Assembly (NCBI GenBank): GCA_964418645.1
Contig: CAYQME010000080.1
Span: 1 to 9,633 of the forward strand
From: JAADHG01 sp964418645
GTDB taxonomy: Bacteria; Bacteroidota; Bacteroidia; Flavobacteriales; Flavobacteriaceae
DNA length: 9,633 bases
Reading direction: 5' to 3'
Part shown: in pieces, positions 1-6,067 of the stretch
Numbering within the stretch: position 1 is the stretch's first letter
Layout: each line of letters begins with the position of its first letter
Translations under genes and position numbers: made by a program
Notes under the pieces: generated by a model
Seen by the model: the letters and a program-made list of their open reading frames with translations, nothing else
The model's database searches: none
Told to the model about the DNA's origin: nothing

Positions 1-153
1 TTGACGCATAGATTTAAAATGAGTCTCTTCTGGAAAGATTAAAGCGTTTGCATTTTGTTTACTGACACCGTTTTCTTTTACTGTTTTAGTTTTTTCATTT
101 TTACAAGAAAATACCACAAAAACAAATAACACAATATAGAGATACCTCATCAT
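1..153 (-). CDS. N-terminal part of a lipoprotein, probably PD40/TolB-like beta-propeller
   Basis: This is the first 51 codons of a leftward gene that runs off the left edge of the window. The reading frame is open from ATG at 153 (a second in-frame ATG follows at 150) to base 1. It begins MMRYLYIVLFVFVVFSC, a short hydrophobic signal peptide ending in a lipobox-like VFSC with Cys17, then a polar Lys/Glu-rich linker typical of Bacteroidota lipoproteins. The last visible stretch, LIFPEETHFKSMRQ, resembles the lead-in to the PD40/WD40-like beta-propeller proteins often annotated as TolB-like or 'biopolymer transporter' in Flavobacteriaceae, which are often found next to an M28 peptidase as here. 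The lipoprotein signal is seen directly. The PD40 identity is an inference from this short motif and the neighbourhood, because none of the propeller is inside the window. Confidence 0.72.
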   Translation of the reverse strand, partial: MMRYLYIVLFVFVVFSCKNEKTKTVKENGVSKQNANALIFPEETHFKSMRQ

Positions 154-165
154 TACAATAATTAG

Positions 166-182
166 TATTTTTGACAAAATTA
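166..182. promoter_or_regulatory. Overlapping divergent -7 boxes between the partial lipoprotein gene and the M28 gene
   Basis: The 40-bp gap between the divergent ATGs holds two matches to TAnnTTTG. The rightward one is TATTTTTG at 166-173, 20 bp before the M28 ATG. The leftward one is TAATTTTG on the minus strand at 182-175, 21 bp before the ATG at 153. The leftward box has a TTTG, a possible -33 element, 17 nt upstream, inside the M28 coding start. No convincing -33 was seen for the rightward box. The matches are visible; promoter function is inferred. Confidence 0.38.
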
Positions 183-193
183 ATATTAATAAC

Positions 194-1420
194 ATGAAAC
201 AAATACTAATTCTAGTTTTTTTTATAACCCTTTTAGGATGTAATACAACCTATAAACCAGAGAATAAAATTAAAGAAGACGTCACTTTTTTAGCAGATGA
301 TAAGCTTGAAGGAAGAGGCACAGGAACAGCAGGAGAAAAAACAGCAGCAGATTATATTGCAAAACGGTTTAAGGATCTAGGAATTGAAGGGAAAGGAACA
401 GATGGGTATTTTCAAGACTTTACATTTAAGCCTAAAACCGACCCACATTCTGAAGTTAAGTATACATCAATGAACTCTGACAGTACTATTACGGGACGAA
501 ATGTTTTGGGGTTTATTAATAACAATGCTAAGCAAACGATTGTTATTGGTGCTCATTATGACCATTTAGGATTTGGTAATGAAGGCTCACTTTATAGAGG
601 TAAAGAGAAAGCTATACATAATGGCGCTGATGATAATGCCAGTGGAGTTGGACTTATGTTGAATTTAGCAAGTAAACTAAGAGAGGCAAACACTAATAAT
701 AATTATTTATTTATGGCTTTTTCGGGAGAGGAAATGGGTTTGTTAGGATCTAATTATTTTGCTAAAAATGCTACCGTTTCTACAGATTCTATTAACTATA
801 TGATAAACATGGACATGGTTGGTCGTTTAAAAGCAGATAGTACCTTAGCGGTTTATGGGGTGGGAACATCTCCAATTTTCAAGCAAGTACTCATGGCTAA
901 TAATACCTCGTTTAAAATTATTGAGAACGAATCAGGCGTTGGACCATCAGACCACACCTCGTTTTATTTAATAGATATTCCTGTCTTGCATTTTTTTACA
1001 GGACAGCATGAAGATTATCATAAACCTAGTGACGATTTTGATAAGGTGAATTATGAGGGGGTGGAGAGAATTTCAAACTATATTTTTGATATCATTTCTG
1101 ATTTAGACAATAACGGAAAATTAGCATTTAGAAAAACTAAAAATGAAAGTGAAGAAACACCAAGATTTAAAGTAGGACTAGGTGTTATTCCTGATTATTT
1201 ATTTGATGGCAAAGGCATGCGAATTGACGGCGTAAGTGAAGACAGACCAGCAATAAAGGCTGGATTACAAAAAGGAGATATTGTTGTAAAGCTGGGTGAT
1301 AGTATAGTCGTAGATATGATGAGTTATATGAAAGCCTTATCGGTTTTTGAGAGAGGAAACACAACAAATGTTGTAGTTATAAGAGATGGTGAAAACAAAA
1401 CCTTCGAGGTGAGGTTTTAG
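194..1420 (+). CDS. M28-family zinc metallopeptidase with C-terminal PDZ domain, lipoprotein
   Basis: This is a predicted exported aminopeptidase-like metalloprotease that would cleave peptides at the periplasmic or surface face of a membrane. Residues 1-16 form a signal peptide ending in the lipobox LLGC, with Cys16 the lipidated residue. The M28 core spans about residues 25-300. Its cocatalytic two-zinc ligands can be read off: His121 in GAHYDHLG, Asp146 in NGADDNASG, Glu179 (general base) and Glu180 in SGEE, Asp207 in NMDMVG, and His276 in DYHKPSDD. All are intact. Residues about 320-408 read as a PDZ domain (VSEDRPAIKAGLQKGDIVVK), which in this group usually binds peptide tails or positions substrate. 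The 408-aa length is normal for M28-PDZ proteins. dusB follows after 21 bp on the same strand, so the two are probably co-transcribed although functionally unrelated. The exact substrate cannot be told from sequence. Confidence 0.93.
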   Translation: MKQILILVFFITLLGCNTTYKPENKIKEDVTFLADDKLEGRGTGTAGEKTAADYIAKRFKDLGIEGKGTDGYFQDFTFKPKTDPHSEVKYTSMNSDSTITGRNVLGFINNNAKQTIVIGAHYDHLGFGNEGSLYRGKEKAIHNGADDNASGVGLMLNLASKLREANTNNNYLFMAFSGEEMGLLGSNYFAKNATVSTDSINYMINMDMVGRLKADSTLAVYGVGTSPIFKQVLMANNTSFKIIENESGVGPSDHTSFYLIDIPVLHFFTGQHEDYHKPSDDFDKVNYEGVERISNYIFDIISDLDNNGKLAFRKTKNESEETPRFKVGLGVIPDYLFDGKGMRIDGVSEDRPAIKAGLQKGDIVVKLGDSIVVDMMSYMKALSVFERGNTTNVVVIRDGENKTFEVRF

Positions 1421-1441
1421 CTAAAATTAAAAGAATTTATC

Positions 1442-2434
1442 TTGGTAAAAATTGATAACATAGAGCTTCCAGATTTCCCATTACTATTGGCTCCAATGGA
1501 AGATGTAAGCGACCCTCCTTTTAGAGCACTTTGTAAAGAACAAGGAGCAGACGTTGTATATACAGAATTTATTTCTAGTGAGGGTTTAATTCGGGATGCT
1601 GTAAAGAGCACTATGAAGCTAGATATTTATGAAAAAGAGCGACCTGTAGGCATTCAAATTTTTGGAGCTAATTTGGATAGTATGCTCAAATCGGTTGAGA
1701 TTGTAGAGAAATCTAATCCGGATATTATTGACATTAACTTTGGTTGTCCAGTTAAAAAAGTAGTTTCTAAAGGTGCCGGAGCGGGAATTTTAAAAGATAT
1801 TCATTTAATGGAGACACTTACCAAAGAAATGGTAAAGCGCACACATCTTCCAATTACAGTAAAAACGCGCTTGGGTTGGGACTATGATTCCATAAAAATT
1901 GTTGAAGTTGCTGAACGCTTACAAGACGTAGGCTGTAAGGCTATTGCAATTCATGGGCGTACTCGTGTACAAATGTATAAGGGAGAGGCAAATTGGAAGC
2001 CAATTACCGAAGTAAAAAACAATTCAAGAATGCATATTCCTGTTTTTGGGAATGGAGATGTTGACACACCTGAGAAAGCTTTAGAAATGCGAGATAACTA
2101 TGGTCTTGATGGCGCTATGATTGGTCGTGCATCTATTGGAAACCCTTGGTTTTTTAAACAGGTAAAACACTTTTTTAAAACAGGAAAGCACTTAGAACCT
2201 ATCAATATGAATGAAAAAATTGAAGCCGCTAGACGCCATTTACAAATGGCCATTGATTGGAAAGGAGAAACGCTAGGCGTTCTGGAAACAAGGCGGCATT
2301 ATACCAATTACTTTAAAGGGATTCCTCATTTTAAAGAGTACAGAAAAAAAATGGTAACAAGCGATGCCGCTCAAGATGTTTTCGCAGCTTTTGATGATGT
2401 AGAAGATAAATTTTCAGACTACCAATTTGTCTAA
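1442..2434 (+). CDS. dusB: tRNA-dihydrouridine synthase DusB
   Basis: This is a cytoplasmic FMN enzyme that reduces uridine to dihydrouridine in the D-loop of tRNAs (U17 in the E. coli DusB family). The TIM barrel opens with PLLLAPMEDVSDPPFR at residues 13-28, the classic DusB/nifR3 start. Cys102 in NFGCPVKKV is the catalytic proton donor. Lys141 (KTRLGW), His171 (IHGRTR), the NGD loop at 204-206 and GRA at 228-230 form the FMN and substrate site. The 330-aa length matches the family. The start is TTG at 1442: an in-frame TAG lies 21 bp upstream with no ATG between, and the protein start MVKIDNIELPDFPLL fits Flavobacteriaceae orthologues as I remember them. The 3' end overlaps the permease gene by 4 bp. 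The family assignment is secure; the exact modified position is by analogy. Confidence 0.95.
   Translation: MVKIDNIELPDFPLLLAPMEDVSDPPFRALCKEQGADVVYTEFISSEGLIRDAVKSTMKLDIYEKERPVGIQIFGANLDSMLKSVEIVEKSNPDIIDINFGCPVKKVVSKGAGAGILKDIHLMETLTKEMVKRTHLPITVKTRLGWDYDSIKIVEVAERLQDVGCKAIAIHGRTRVQMYKGEANWKPITEVKNNSRMHIPVFGNGDVDTPEKALEMRDNYGLDGAMIGRASIGNPWFFKQVKHFFKTGKHLEPINMNEKIEAARRHLQMAIDWKGETLGVLETRRHYTNYFKGIPHFKEYRKKMVTSDAAQDVFAAFDDVEDKFSDYQFV
2431..2434. other. Shared antiparallel stop codons (CTAA)
   Basis: The four bases CTAA serve two genes: TAA at 2432-2434 ends dusB on the plus strand and TAG (complement of CTA, 2433-2431) ends the permease on the minus strand. There is no intergenic DNA, and no hairpin with a T tract was seen close by, so the two convergent transcripts probably overlap at their 3' ends. 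Confidence 0.9.
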
Positions 2435-3633
2435 AAGGTAGTGATTAATTGTTTAGAAATTCTAGATGATGCAATTTTAGATGCCAATATCCCTAATACT
2501 GAGATGGTTGCAAACACAATTACAAAGTTTATAGGTTTAATGGTTACTGGGTAAGGTAGAGAAGGTGTTATCATAATCAAAGAGAACCTATCTTGAAGCA
2601 CTATTATAGCGTAACCCAACAATAATCCCAACCCTCCACCCAAAACGGTCATTAAGCTGCCTTGTAAAAAAAAGATACGACGGATATCTTTTAGGGTTAC
2701 ACCAAGATTAAACAAAGTGTTTAGATTCTTCTTTTTATCTAGAATCATCATTATTATGGAGCCAATAACATTAAAAAGAGCGATGATTAATACCAATGTA
2801 AATATTAAATACACCGCTAGGTTTTCAGTATTCAGCATTTTATATAAAGTATCGTTGAGTTGCGCTCGGGTTTTAATAATAATGCTATCCCCAAAAATCT
2901 CATATAGCTGTTGTCTTACATAATCAATATCTTCAAGATTGTTTAACTGAAACTCGATGGCGCTTACCTGATTATCCTTATAATTGAGGAGATATTTAAC
3001 CGTTTCTAAATTAGCATATACATAAGAATTGTCTAAATCTTCATTTATCTGAAATACGCCTGAATTTGTAGCGTTTATAGAATTAAAGGCAGATTTAATA
3101 GATGAAATTTGTCCCTTTCCTGGTTTAGGCACAGAGATTCGTATGGTTTTTGCATAATCAAAAACCCCAAATGACAAGTTATTAGAAACACCCCAGCCCG
3201 AAACAATTTGATCCGTATTAGGTTCAAACCATTGCCCTTGCACTAGAATATAATCAATAGTAGACTTTGGATAGTTATCATCAACACCTTTAAGGGCAAC
3301 AACAAGATTTTTATTGTTGAAATTTAAAACCACACGTTCTTCAACAACCCTTGAGTAAGAGATTATTCCATCTAAATCGTGAATTTGATTAAGTTGGTCT
3401 TGTGTAAAAGTAAATGCCTTTCCTTGAGATGCTACGGCTTTTAAATCGGGGTCAACCAAAGAAGAAAATTGCAAACTAAAGTCTTTTAAACCAGCAAATC
3501 CTGAAAGCACAATAAATAAAGAAGCCGAACCTATAATTACACCAATAGCAGCAATTATAGTAATTATATTTATAGCATTATTACTACTTTTAGAAAGCAA
3601 GTAACGTTTAGCTATGTACAATGAAACAGTCAC
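2431..3633 (-). CDS. FtsX-like ABC transporter permease (LolC/LolE type)
   Basis: This is an inner-membrane permease of the MacB/FtsX/LolCE superfamily. These proteins couple cytoplasmic ATP hydrolysis to mechanical work in the periplasm, such as lipoprotein release, rather than conducting substrate through a channel. The topology is visible: one N-terminal membrane helix (about residues 21-45) behind the family lead-in YIAKRYLLS, a large periplasmic domain (about 46-270), then three C-terminal helices (about 271-297, 322-346, 366-388). No ATPase gene is adjacent, so the partner must be encoded elsewhere. The start is GTG at 3633: an in-frame TAA lies 12 bases upstream and the family motif begins within a few codons. 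It follows rbfA on the same strand after 60 bp, a pairing I associate with Flavobacteriaceae, and probably shares its transcript. The Lol role is inferred from topology; the substrate is unknown. Confidence 0.87.
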   Translation of the reverse strand: MTVSLYIAKRYLLSKSSNNAINIITIIAAIGVIIGSASLFIVLSGFAGLKDFSLQFSSLVDPDLKAVASQGKAFTFTQDQLNQIHDLDGIISYSRVVEERVVLNFNNKNLVVALKGVDDNYPKSTIDYILVQGQWFEPNTDQIVSGWGVSNNLSFGVFDYAKTIRISVPKPGKGQISSIKSAFNSINATNSGVFQINEDLDNSYVYANLETVKYLLNYKDNQVSAIEFQLNNLEDIDYVRQQLYEIFGDSIIIKTRAQLNDTLYKMLNTENLAVYLIFTLVLIIALFNVIGSIIMMILDKKKNLNTLFNLGVTLKDIRRIFFLQGSLMTVLGGGLGLLLGYAIIVLQDRFSLIMITPSLPYPVTIKPINFVIVFATISVLGILASKIASSRISKQLITTF

Positions 3634-3693
3634 AATTTTGTATTAATAGAAATAATGACAAAATGAATGTTTAAAATAACCATTAAAAAACAA

Positions 3694-4086
3694 TTATGAT
3701 TTTTTTCTATTATCAAATAAATCGGAATCGTCAAGAGGATTATCCAGACCCTTTAAAGAACGCTCAATCTGATCAATATATTCTAAAGAGTCATCAATAA
3801 AGAACACTAATTTGGGCATACGTCTCAGTTGGTGTCTTGTTCTTTGCGCTAATTCATGCTTGATTAATGCAGCATTAGAGGCAATGCCTTCTAATAATTC
3901 CTCACCTTTATCAATTGGAAAAATACTCAAATACACTTTTGCGATAGACAAATCTACAGTAACATTTACTTTGGTTACCGAAATAATAATACCACGCATT
4001 CCTCCTTGAGTTGCTGCACCCTGAAGCACCTCAACCAAATCACGCTGTAATACCGAAGCTATTTTTTTCTGCCTATTACTTTCCAT
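3694..4086 (-). CDS. rbfA: 30S ribosome-binding factor RbfA
   Basis: RbfA is a small cytoplasmic protein that binds the immature 30S subunit near the 5' helix of 16S rRNA and helps late maturation, notably during cold adaptation. The 130-aa product has the expected type II KH fold. It begins MESNRQKKIASVLQRDLVEV, continues with the strand GIIISVTKVNVTVDLSIAKVYLS, and ends with the signature RMPKLVFFIDDSLEYIDQIERSL, followed by a short acidic/basic tail. The length is normal and nothing is missing. The ATG at 4086 is preceded 4 bp upstream by a TAnnTTTG box, which implies a leaderless or near-leaderless message. The FtsX-like permease gene follows on the same strand, and mce diverges from it. 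Confidence 0.93.
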   Translation of the reverse strand: MESNRQKKIASVLQRDLVEVLQGAATQGGMRGIIISVTKVNVTVDLSIAKVYLSIFPIDKGEELLEGIASNAALIKHELAQRTRHQLRRMPKLVFFIDDSLEYIDQIERSLKGLDNPLDDSDLFDNRKKS

Positions 4087-4090
4087 AATG

Positions 4091-4098
4091 CAAAAATA
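4091..4098 (-). promoter_or_regulatory. -7 box of rbfA (TATTTTTG)
   Basis: On the minus strand TATTTTTG matches TAnnTTTG and is followed by CATT and then the rbfA ATG at 4086. Bacteroidota transcripts normally start a few bases after this box, so the mRNA would start at or next to the ATG. A clear -33 TTTG was not found. Confidence 0.5.
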
Positions 4099-4142
4099 AG
4101 ATATTTCATGAGTTTATACTTTAAAACATTAGGGTTTTAAGT

Positions 4143-4150
4143 TAAATTTG
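4143..4150 (+). promoter_or_regulatory. -7 box of mce (TAAATTTG)
   Basis: TAAATTTG matches TAnnTTTG and is followed by TAAG and then the ATG at 4155. This is the same 4-bp spacing as the divergent rbfA box, so a leaderless start is predicted here too. The -33 region is weak. Confidence 0.5.
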
Positions 4151-4154
4151 TAAG

Positions 4155-4568
4155 ATGATAAATAAAATTGAACACATAGGGATTGCAGTAAAAGATATAA
4201 AAATATCAAATACTATATTTGAAAAACTTTTAGGGGAATCGCATTATAAAATTGAAGATGTAGAAAGCGAAGGCGTTAAAACCTCTTTTTTTAAGGCAGG
4301 AAATAATAAAATTGAATTACTTGAGGCAACTCACAAAGATAGTCCAATAGCAAAATTTATAAATCAGAAAGGCGAAGGGATTCATCATATTGCTTTTGAT
4401 GTCGATGATATTAAAGTAGAAGCAAAACGATTGCAAAGCGAAGGATTTGTAATTATTAACGAGAAACCCAAAAAAGGAGCTGATAATAAATTAGTTGTAT
4501 TTTTGCACCCAAAATCAACAAACGGTGTGCTTATAGAGCTGTGTCAAGCGAGGGTTAATAAAGAATAA
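4155..4568 (+). CDS. mce: Methylmalonyl-CoA epimerase
   Basis: This enzyme interconverts (2R)- and (2S)-methylmalonyl-CoA in the cytoplasm, linking propionyl-CoA metabolism to methylmalonyl-CoA mutase and succinyl-CoA. The 137-aa protein is a vicinal-oxygen-chelate (glyoxalase/bleomycin-resistance) fold with two beta-alpha-beta-beta-beta modules. Candidate metal ligands can be read off: His7 in IEHIGIAVKD, Glu54 in NKIELLEA (Gln in the Propionibacterium enzyme), His78 in GIHHIAFDVDD, and Glu128 in GVLIELCQ. GIHHIAFDVDD and HPKSTNGVLIEL are typical of the epimerase rather than glyoxalase I. The length is standard. It stands alone on the plus strand, divergent from rbfA, with the tRNA gene 47 bp downstream. 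Confidence 0.92.
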   Translation: MINKIEHIGIAVKDIKISNTIFEKLLGESHYKIEDVESEGVKTSFFKAGNNKIELLEATHKDSPIAKFINQKGEGIHHIAFDVDDIKVEAKRLQSEGFVIINEKPKKGADNKLVVFLHPKSTNGVLIELCQARVNKE

Positions 4569-4573
4569 ATTTC

Positions 4574-4604
4574 TTGTGGAGTTTTAAAATAAGTGTTAAT
4601 ATTG
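4574..4604 (+). promoter_or_regulatory. Promoter of the tRNA gene
   Basis: A TTG at 4574-4576 (candidate -33) is followed 20 bp later by TAATATTG at 4597-4604, one mismatch from TAnnTTTG. A start about 5-7 bases after the box would leave only a few bases before the tRNA at 4616. The spacing suits Bacteroidota promoters; function is inferred. Confidence 0.45.
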
Positions 4605-4615
4605 CACCCTAATTT

Positions 4616-4689
4616 GGTCCTATAGCTCAGTTGGTTAGAGCACCTGACTCATAATCAGGGGGTCCATGGTTCGAGCCCATGTGGGACCA
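4616..4689 (+). tRNA. tRNA with CAT anticodon (elongator Met or lysidine-type Ile2)
   Basis: This 74-nt gene folds into a full cloverleaf. The acceptor stem is GGTCCTA with TGGGACC (one G-U pair). The D arm contains AGCTCAGTTGGTTAGAGC. The anticodon stem-loop is CCTGA-CTCATAA-TCAGG, giving anticodon CAT. The variable loop is GGGTC and the T arm is CATGG-TTCGAGC-CCATG. The discriminator is A4689. CCA is not encoded (the next bases are CCT), as is common in Bacteroidota. An initiator tRNA is unlikely because pair 1-72 is a normal G-C and the anticodon stem lacks three consecutive G-C pairs. CAT can read AUG, or AUA after lysidine modification by TilS; I cannot separate these from sequence alone. 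Confidence 0.96.
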
Positions 4690-4700
4690 CCTTTAAAATC

Positions 4701-4729
4701 AAGCCTTACAGAAATGTGAGGTTTTTTTA
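4701..4729 (+). terminator. Rho-independent terminator after the tRNA
   Basis: CCTTAC (4704-4709) pairs with GTGAGG (4716-4721) around a 6-nt loop, with one T-G wobble. AAG upstream can pair into the run of seven T that follows. It lies 12 bp after the tRNA and marks the end of that transcript. Confidence 0.75.
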
Positions 4730-4737
4730 TTTTGTTT

Positions 4738-4759
4738 AGGTTAAACATAGGTTAAACAA
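4738..4759. repeat. Short tandem repeat, two copies of 11 bp
   Basis: AGGTTAAACAT is followed directly by AGGTTAAACAA, ten of eleven bases repeated in tandem. It lies just after the terminator at the start of the non-coding stretch. No function is evident. Confidence 0.5.
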
Positions 4760-4822
4760 TTTTGTTAATCTAAATTAAACAAGAACGTCATCTTAAGTTC
4801 TGTGAAATTGTTTGAACTAATT

Positions 4823-4944
4823 TATTTTCCTGTATTAAGTTCGGCTAAAATTTTCAGTTTAAAAGGCTCTGAATACCGTCTAATTACTTTGTCATTTTTG
4901 TACATAATGTTTAAAATTATGTAGCCTTTATTCAGGACGGATCA
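4823..4944 (-). mobile_element. Truncated left end of an IS3-family element
   Basis: This 122-bp fragment matches the left end and orfA start of the complete element at 6029-7328. Read on the minus strand from 4944 it begins TGATCCGTCCTGAA, like the intact terminus TGACCCGTCCTGAA. An ATG at 4905 then opens a peptide beginning MYKNDKVIRRYSEPFKLKIL, in which 22 of the first 27 residues equal the intact orfA. The match breaks off after AELNTGK at about 4823, where a TAA follows. The sequence differences show that it is a separate, older, related insertion rather than a fresh copy. It lies in the same orientation as the complete element, on the opposite side of the GH16 gene. Confidence 0.85.
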
Positions 4945-5157
4945 ACTTTGAATAAGGTTTTGGATTGAATATTAATAGACTCTATTCCTTTATAATGGGC
5001 TTTAACTATCCCTAATATCTAATTCGAGTTCTATTAAATAAAGAGTAGGTTCTTAATCATTGCTTAGTTTTAACAACTATGTTTCAAAATTAGCTTAATA
5101 AAGCTTGTTTTTTAGCTCAGTTCTTTGTTAGGTGTCGTTTTTCTGAATTCAAAAAAA
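4945..5157. other. Non-coding spacer downstream of GH16
   Basis: I see no credible coding region in this stretch. It holds the attC-like palindrome at 5067-5133, listed separately. Inside that palindrome is a small hairpin, AGCTT-AATA-AAGCT, at 5092-5105, followed by TGTTTTTTA. This could be a weak terminator reading rightward, but no rightward gene ends nearby. The rest (4945-5066) is AT-rich and featureless to my reading. Confidence 0.5.
5067..5133 (-). repeat. attC-like imperfect palindrome downstream of GH16
   Basis: Read on the minus strand, 24 bp past the GH16 stop, ACCTAAC (5133-5127) fits the integron attC R'' consensus RYYYAAC exactly. GTTAAAA (5074-5068), about 60 bp further on, fits GTTRRRY except at its last base. 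The outer arms TAACAA and TTGTTA pair, and an inner AGCTT/AAGCT hairpin sits near the middle. Pairing is less extensive than in the other two palindromes, so this is the weakest of the set. Confidence 0.3.
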
Positions 5158-6009
5158 CTAGCGTTTATAAACCTTAACCCAATCTATTTCCATGATTGAG
5201 TTATTGGCATAGTTATCTGAATTTCTGTCTATAAAAAACAAGCCCCCAACGGCTGTATTAAGTACAACTTTTTGTTTTTTACCAAAAAGACTGTTTATGT
5301 TGTTATTCCCATTGGTAGTATAACTATGAATCAGCTCTTCATCAAAAACAATATCAATGGAATTAGCTTTCCAAATCATTTCATAAATATGGAATTCTGC
5401 AGTCAAATCCTTTCCAATTGAGTGTTGTACATCGGTTCCTTGGTTAATATTAATATTTGGGCTAGTCCCGTAAAAAATATTGGTTTGATATTCAAAAGGT
5501 TCACCTCCACGCCCTTCCAGTATATCTATTTCTCCTTGTGTCGGCCAAGGATCTCCATAGGTCCAGAAAGCTGGCCACATACCATGCCCAAATGGTAATT
5601 TAATTCTAGCTACAAAGCGGTATTCCCGTTCTCCTTCTATGTTTGTTGGTCCAAACAAATCTTGACTTTCAATTCTACCAGAAACATATTCAAAGTTTTT
5701 TGGTGTTGGGTCAAATATTGATGTAGGACCCGAAACATCTTCTCGCTGTATATTGATTTTTAGAATACCATTTTCAATGGAAAGTTGCTCTGGTCTATAC
5801 AATTGAATTTCTTCATTAAAAGCACCAAAGTTCCAAATATTCCATAATGATAAATCGTTGTCAAATTCGTCTTCGAAAATTAGGTTCCAAGGCCCGGTTA
5901 CCTCTGGTTGATTAATCTCTCGATTAGTACCTTCTTCCTCCTTACATCCAAAGCTCAGGCATGCAGATATTAGAATTATTAAAAGAAATTTAAAAGGGTG
6001 TTTAATCAT
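5158..6009 (-). CDS. GH16-family glycoside hydrolase (laminarinase-like), lipoprotein
   Basis: This is a predicted exported endo-acting beta-glucanase-type enzyme. The 283-aa length fits a single catalytic domain. Residues 1-22 form a signal peptide ending LSFGC, an imperfect lipobox with Cys22. CKEEE follows, which resembles the acidic surface-export signal known for some Bacteroidota lipoproteins. The beta-jelly-roll domain starts at WNLIFEDEFD (41-50). GHGMWPAFWTYGD (141-153) lines the cleft, and EIDILE (160-165) is the GH16 active site EXDXXE, with Glu160 the nucleophile, Asp162 the assistant and Glu165 the acid/base, all present. The C-terminus IMEIDWVKVYKR is the usual last strand. GH16 includes laminarinases, agarases, carrageenases and others; the EIDILE spacing suggests the laminarinase side, but substrate is inferred. 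The IS element ends 20 bp upstream of the ATG, so the original upstream region has been displaced. Confidence 0.93.
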   Translation of the reverse strand: MIKHPFKFLLIILISACLSFGCKEEEGTNREINQPEVTGPWNLIFEDEFDNDLSLWNIWNFGAFNEEIQLYRPEQLSIENGILKINIQREDVSGPTSIFDPTPKNFEYVSGRIESQDLFGPTNIEGEREYRFVARIKLPFGHGMWPAFWTYGDPWPTQGEIDILEGRGGEPFEYQTNIFYGTSPNININQGTDVQHSIGKDLTAEFHIYEMIWKANSIDIVFDEELIHSYTTNGNNNINSLFGKKQKVVLNTAVGGLFFIDRNSDNYANNSIMEIDWVKVYKR

Positions 6010-6025
6010 CTCGGTGTATTGTTTA

Positions 6026-6028
6026 TAA
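6026..6028. repeat. Target-site duplication TAA, GH16 side
   Basis: TAA immediately outside the right end of the IS element matches TAA at 7329-7331 outside the left end. A 3-bp duplication is normal for the IS3 family and fixes the element limits. Confidence 0.7.
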
Positions 6029-6067
6029 TGTCTCGTCCTGAAATATGGCTACAGGTTAAAAATTGAT

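Noticed and set aside
1185..1367. Minus-strand reading frame inside the M28 gene
   Set aside because: It lies wholly opposite the conserved PDZ coding region, has no recognisable domain and no promoter; it is a shadow of the real gene.
1417..1611. Minus-strand reading frame over the dusB start
   Set aside because: It is antisense to conserved DusB sequence and has no family resemblance.
2717..2923. Plus-strand reading frame inside the permease gene
   Set aside because: It is antisense to transmembrane coding sequence; its hydrophobic look is a by-product of that.
3812..4009. Plus-strand reading frame inside rbfA
   Set aside because: It is opposite the RbfA KH domain, with no domain of its own.
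4616..4689. Initiator tRNA-fMet
   Set aside because: Position 1-72 is a normal G-C pair and the anticodon stem lacks the three consecutive G-C pairs of initiators.
4905..5157. Additional gene in the spacer downstream of GH16
   Set aside because: No frame is long enough or resembles a known protein; only the IS fragment and the palindrome have recognisable structure.
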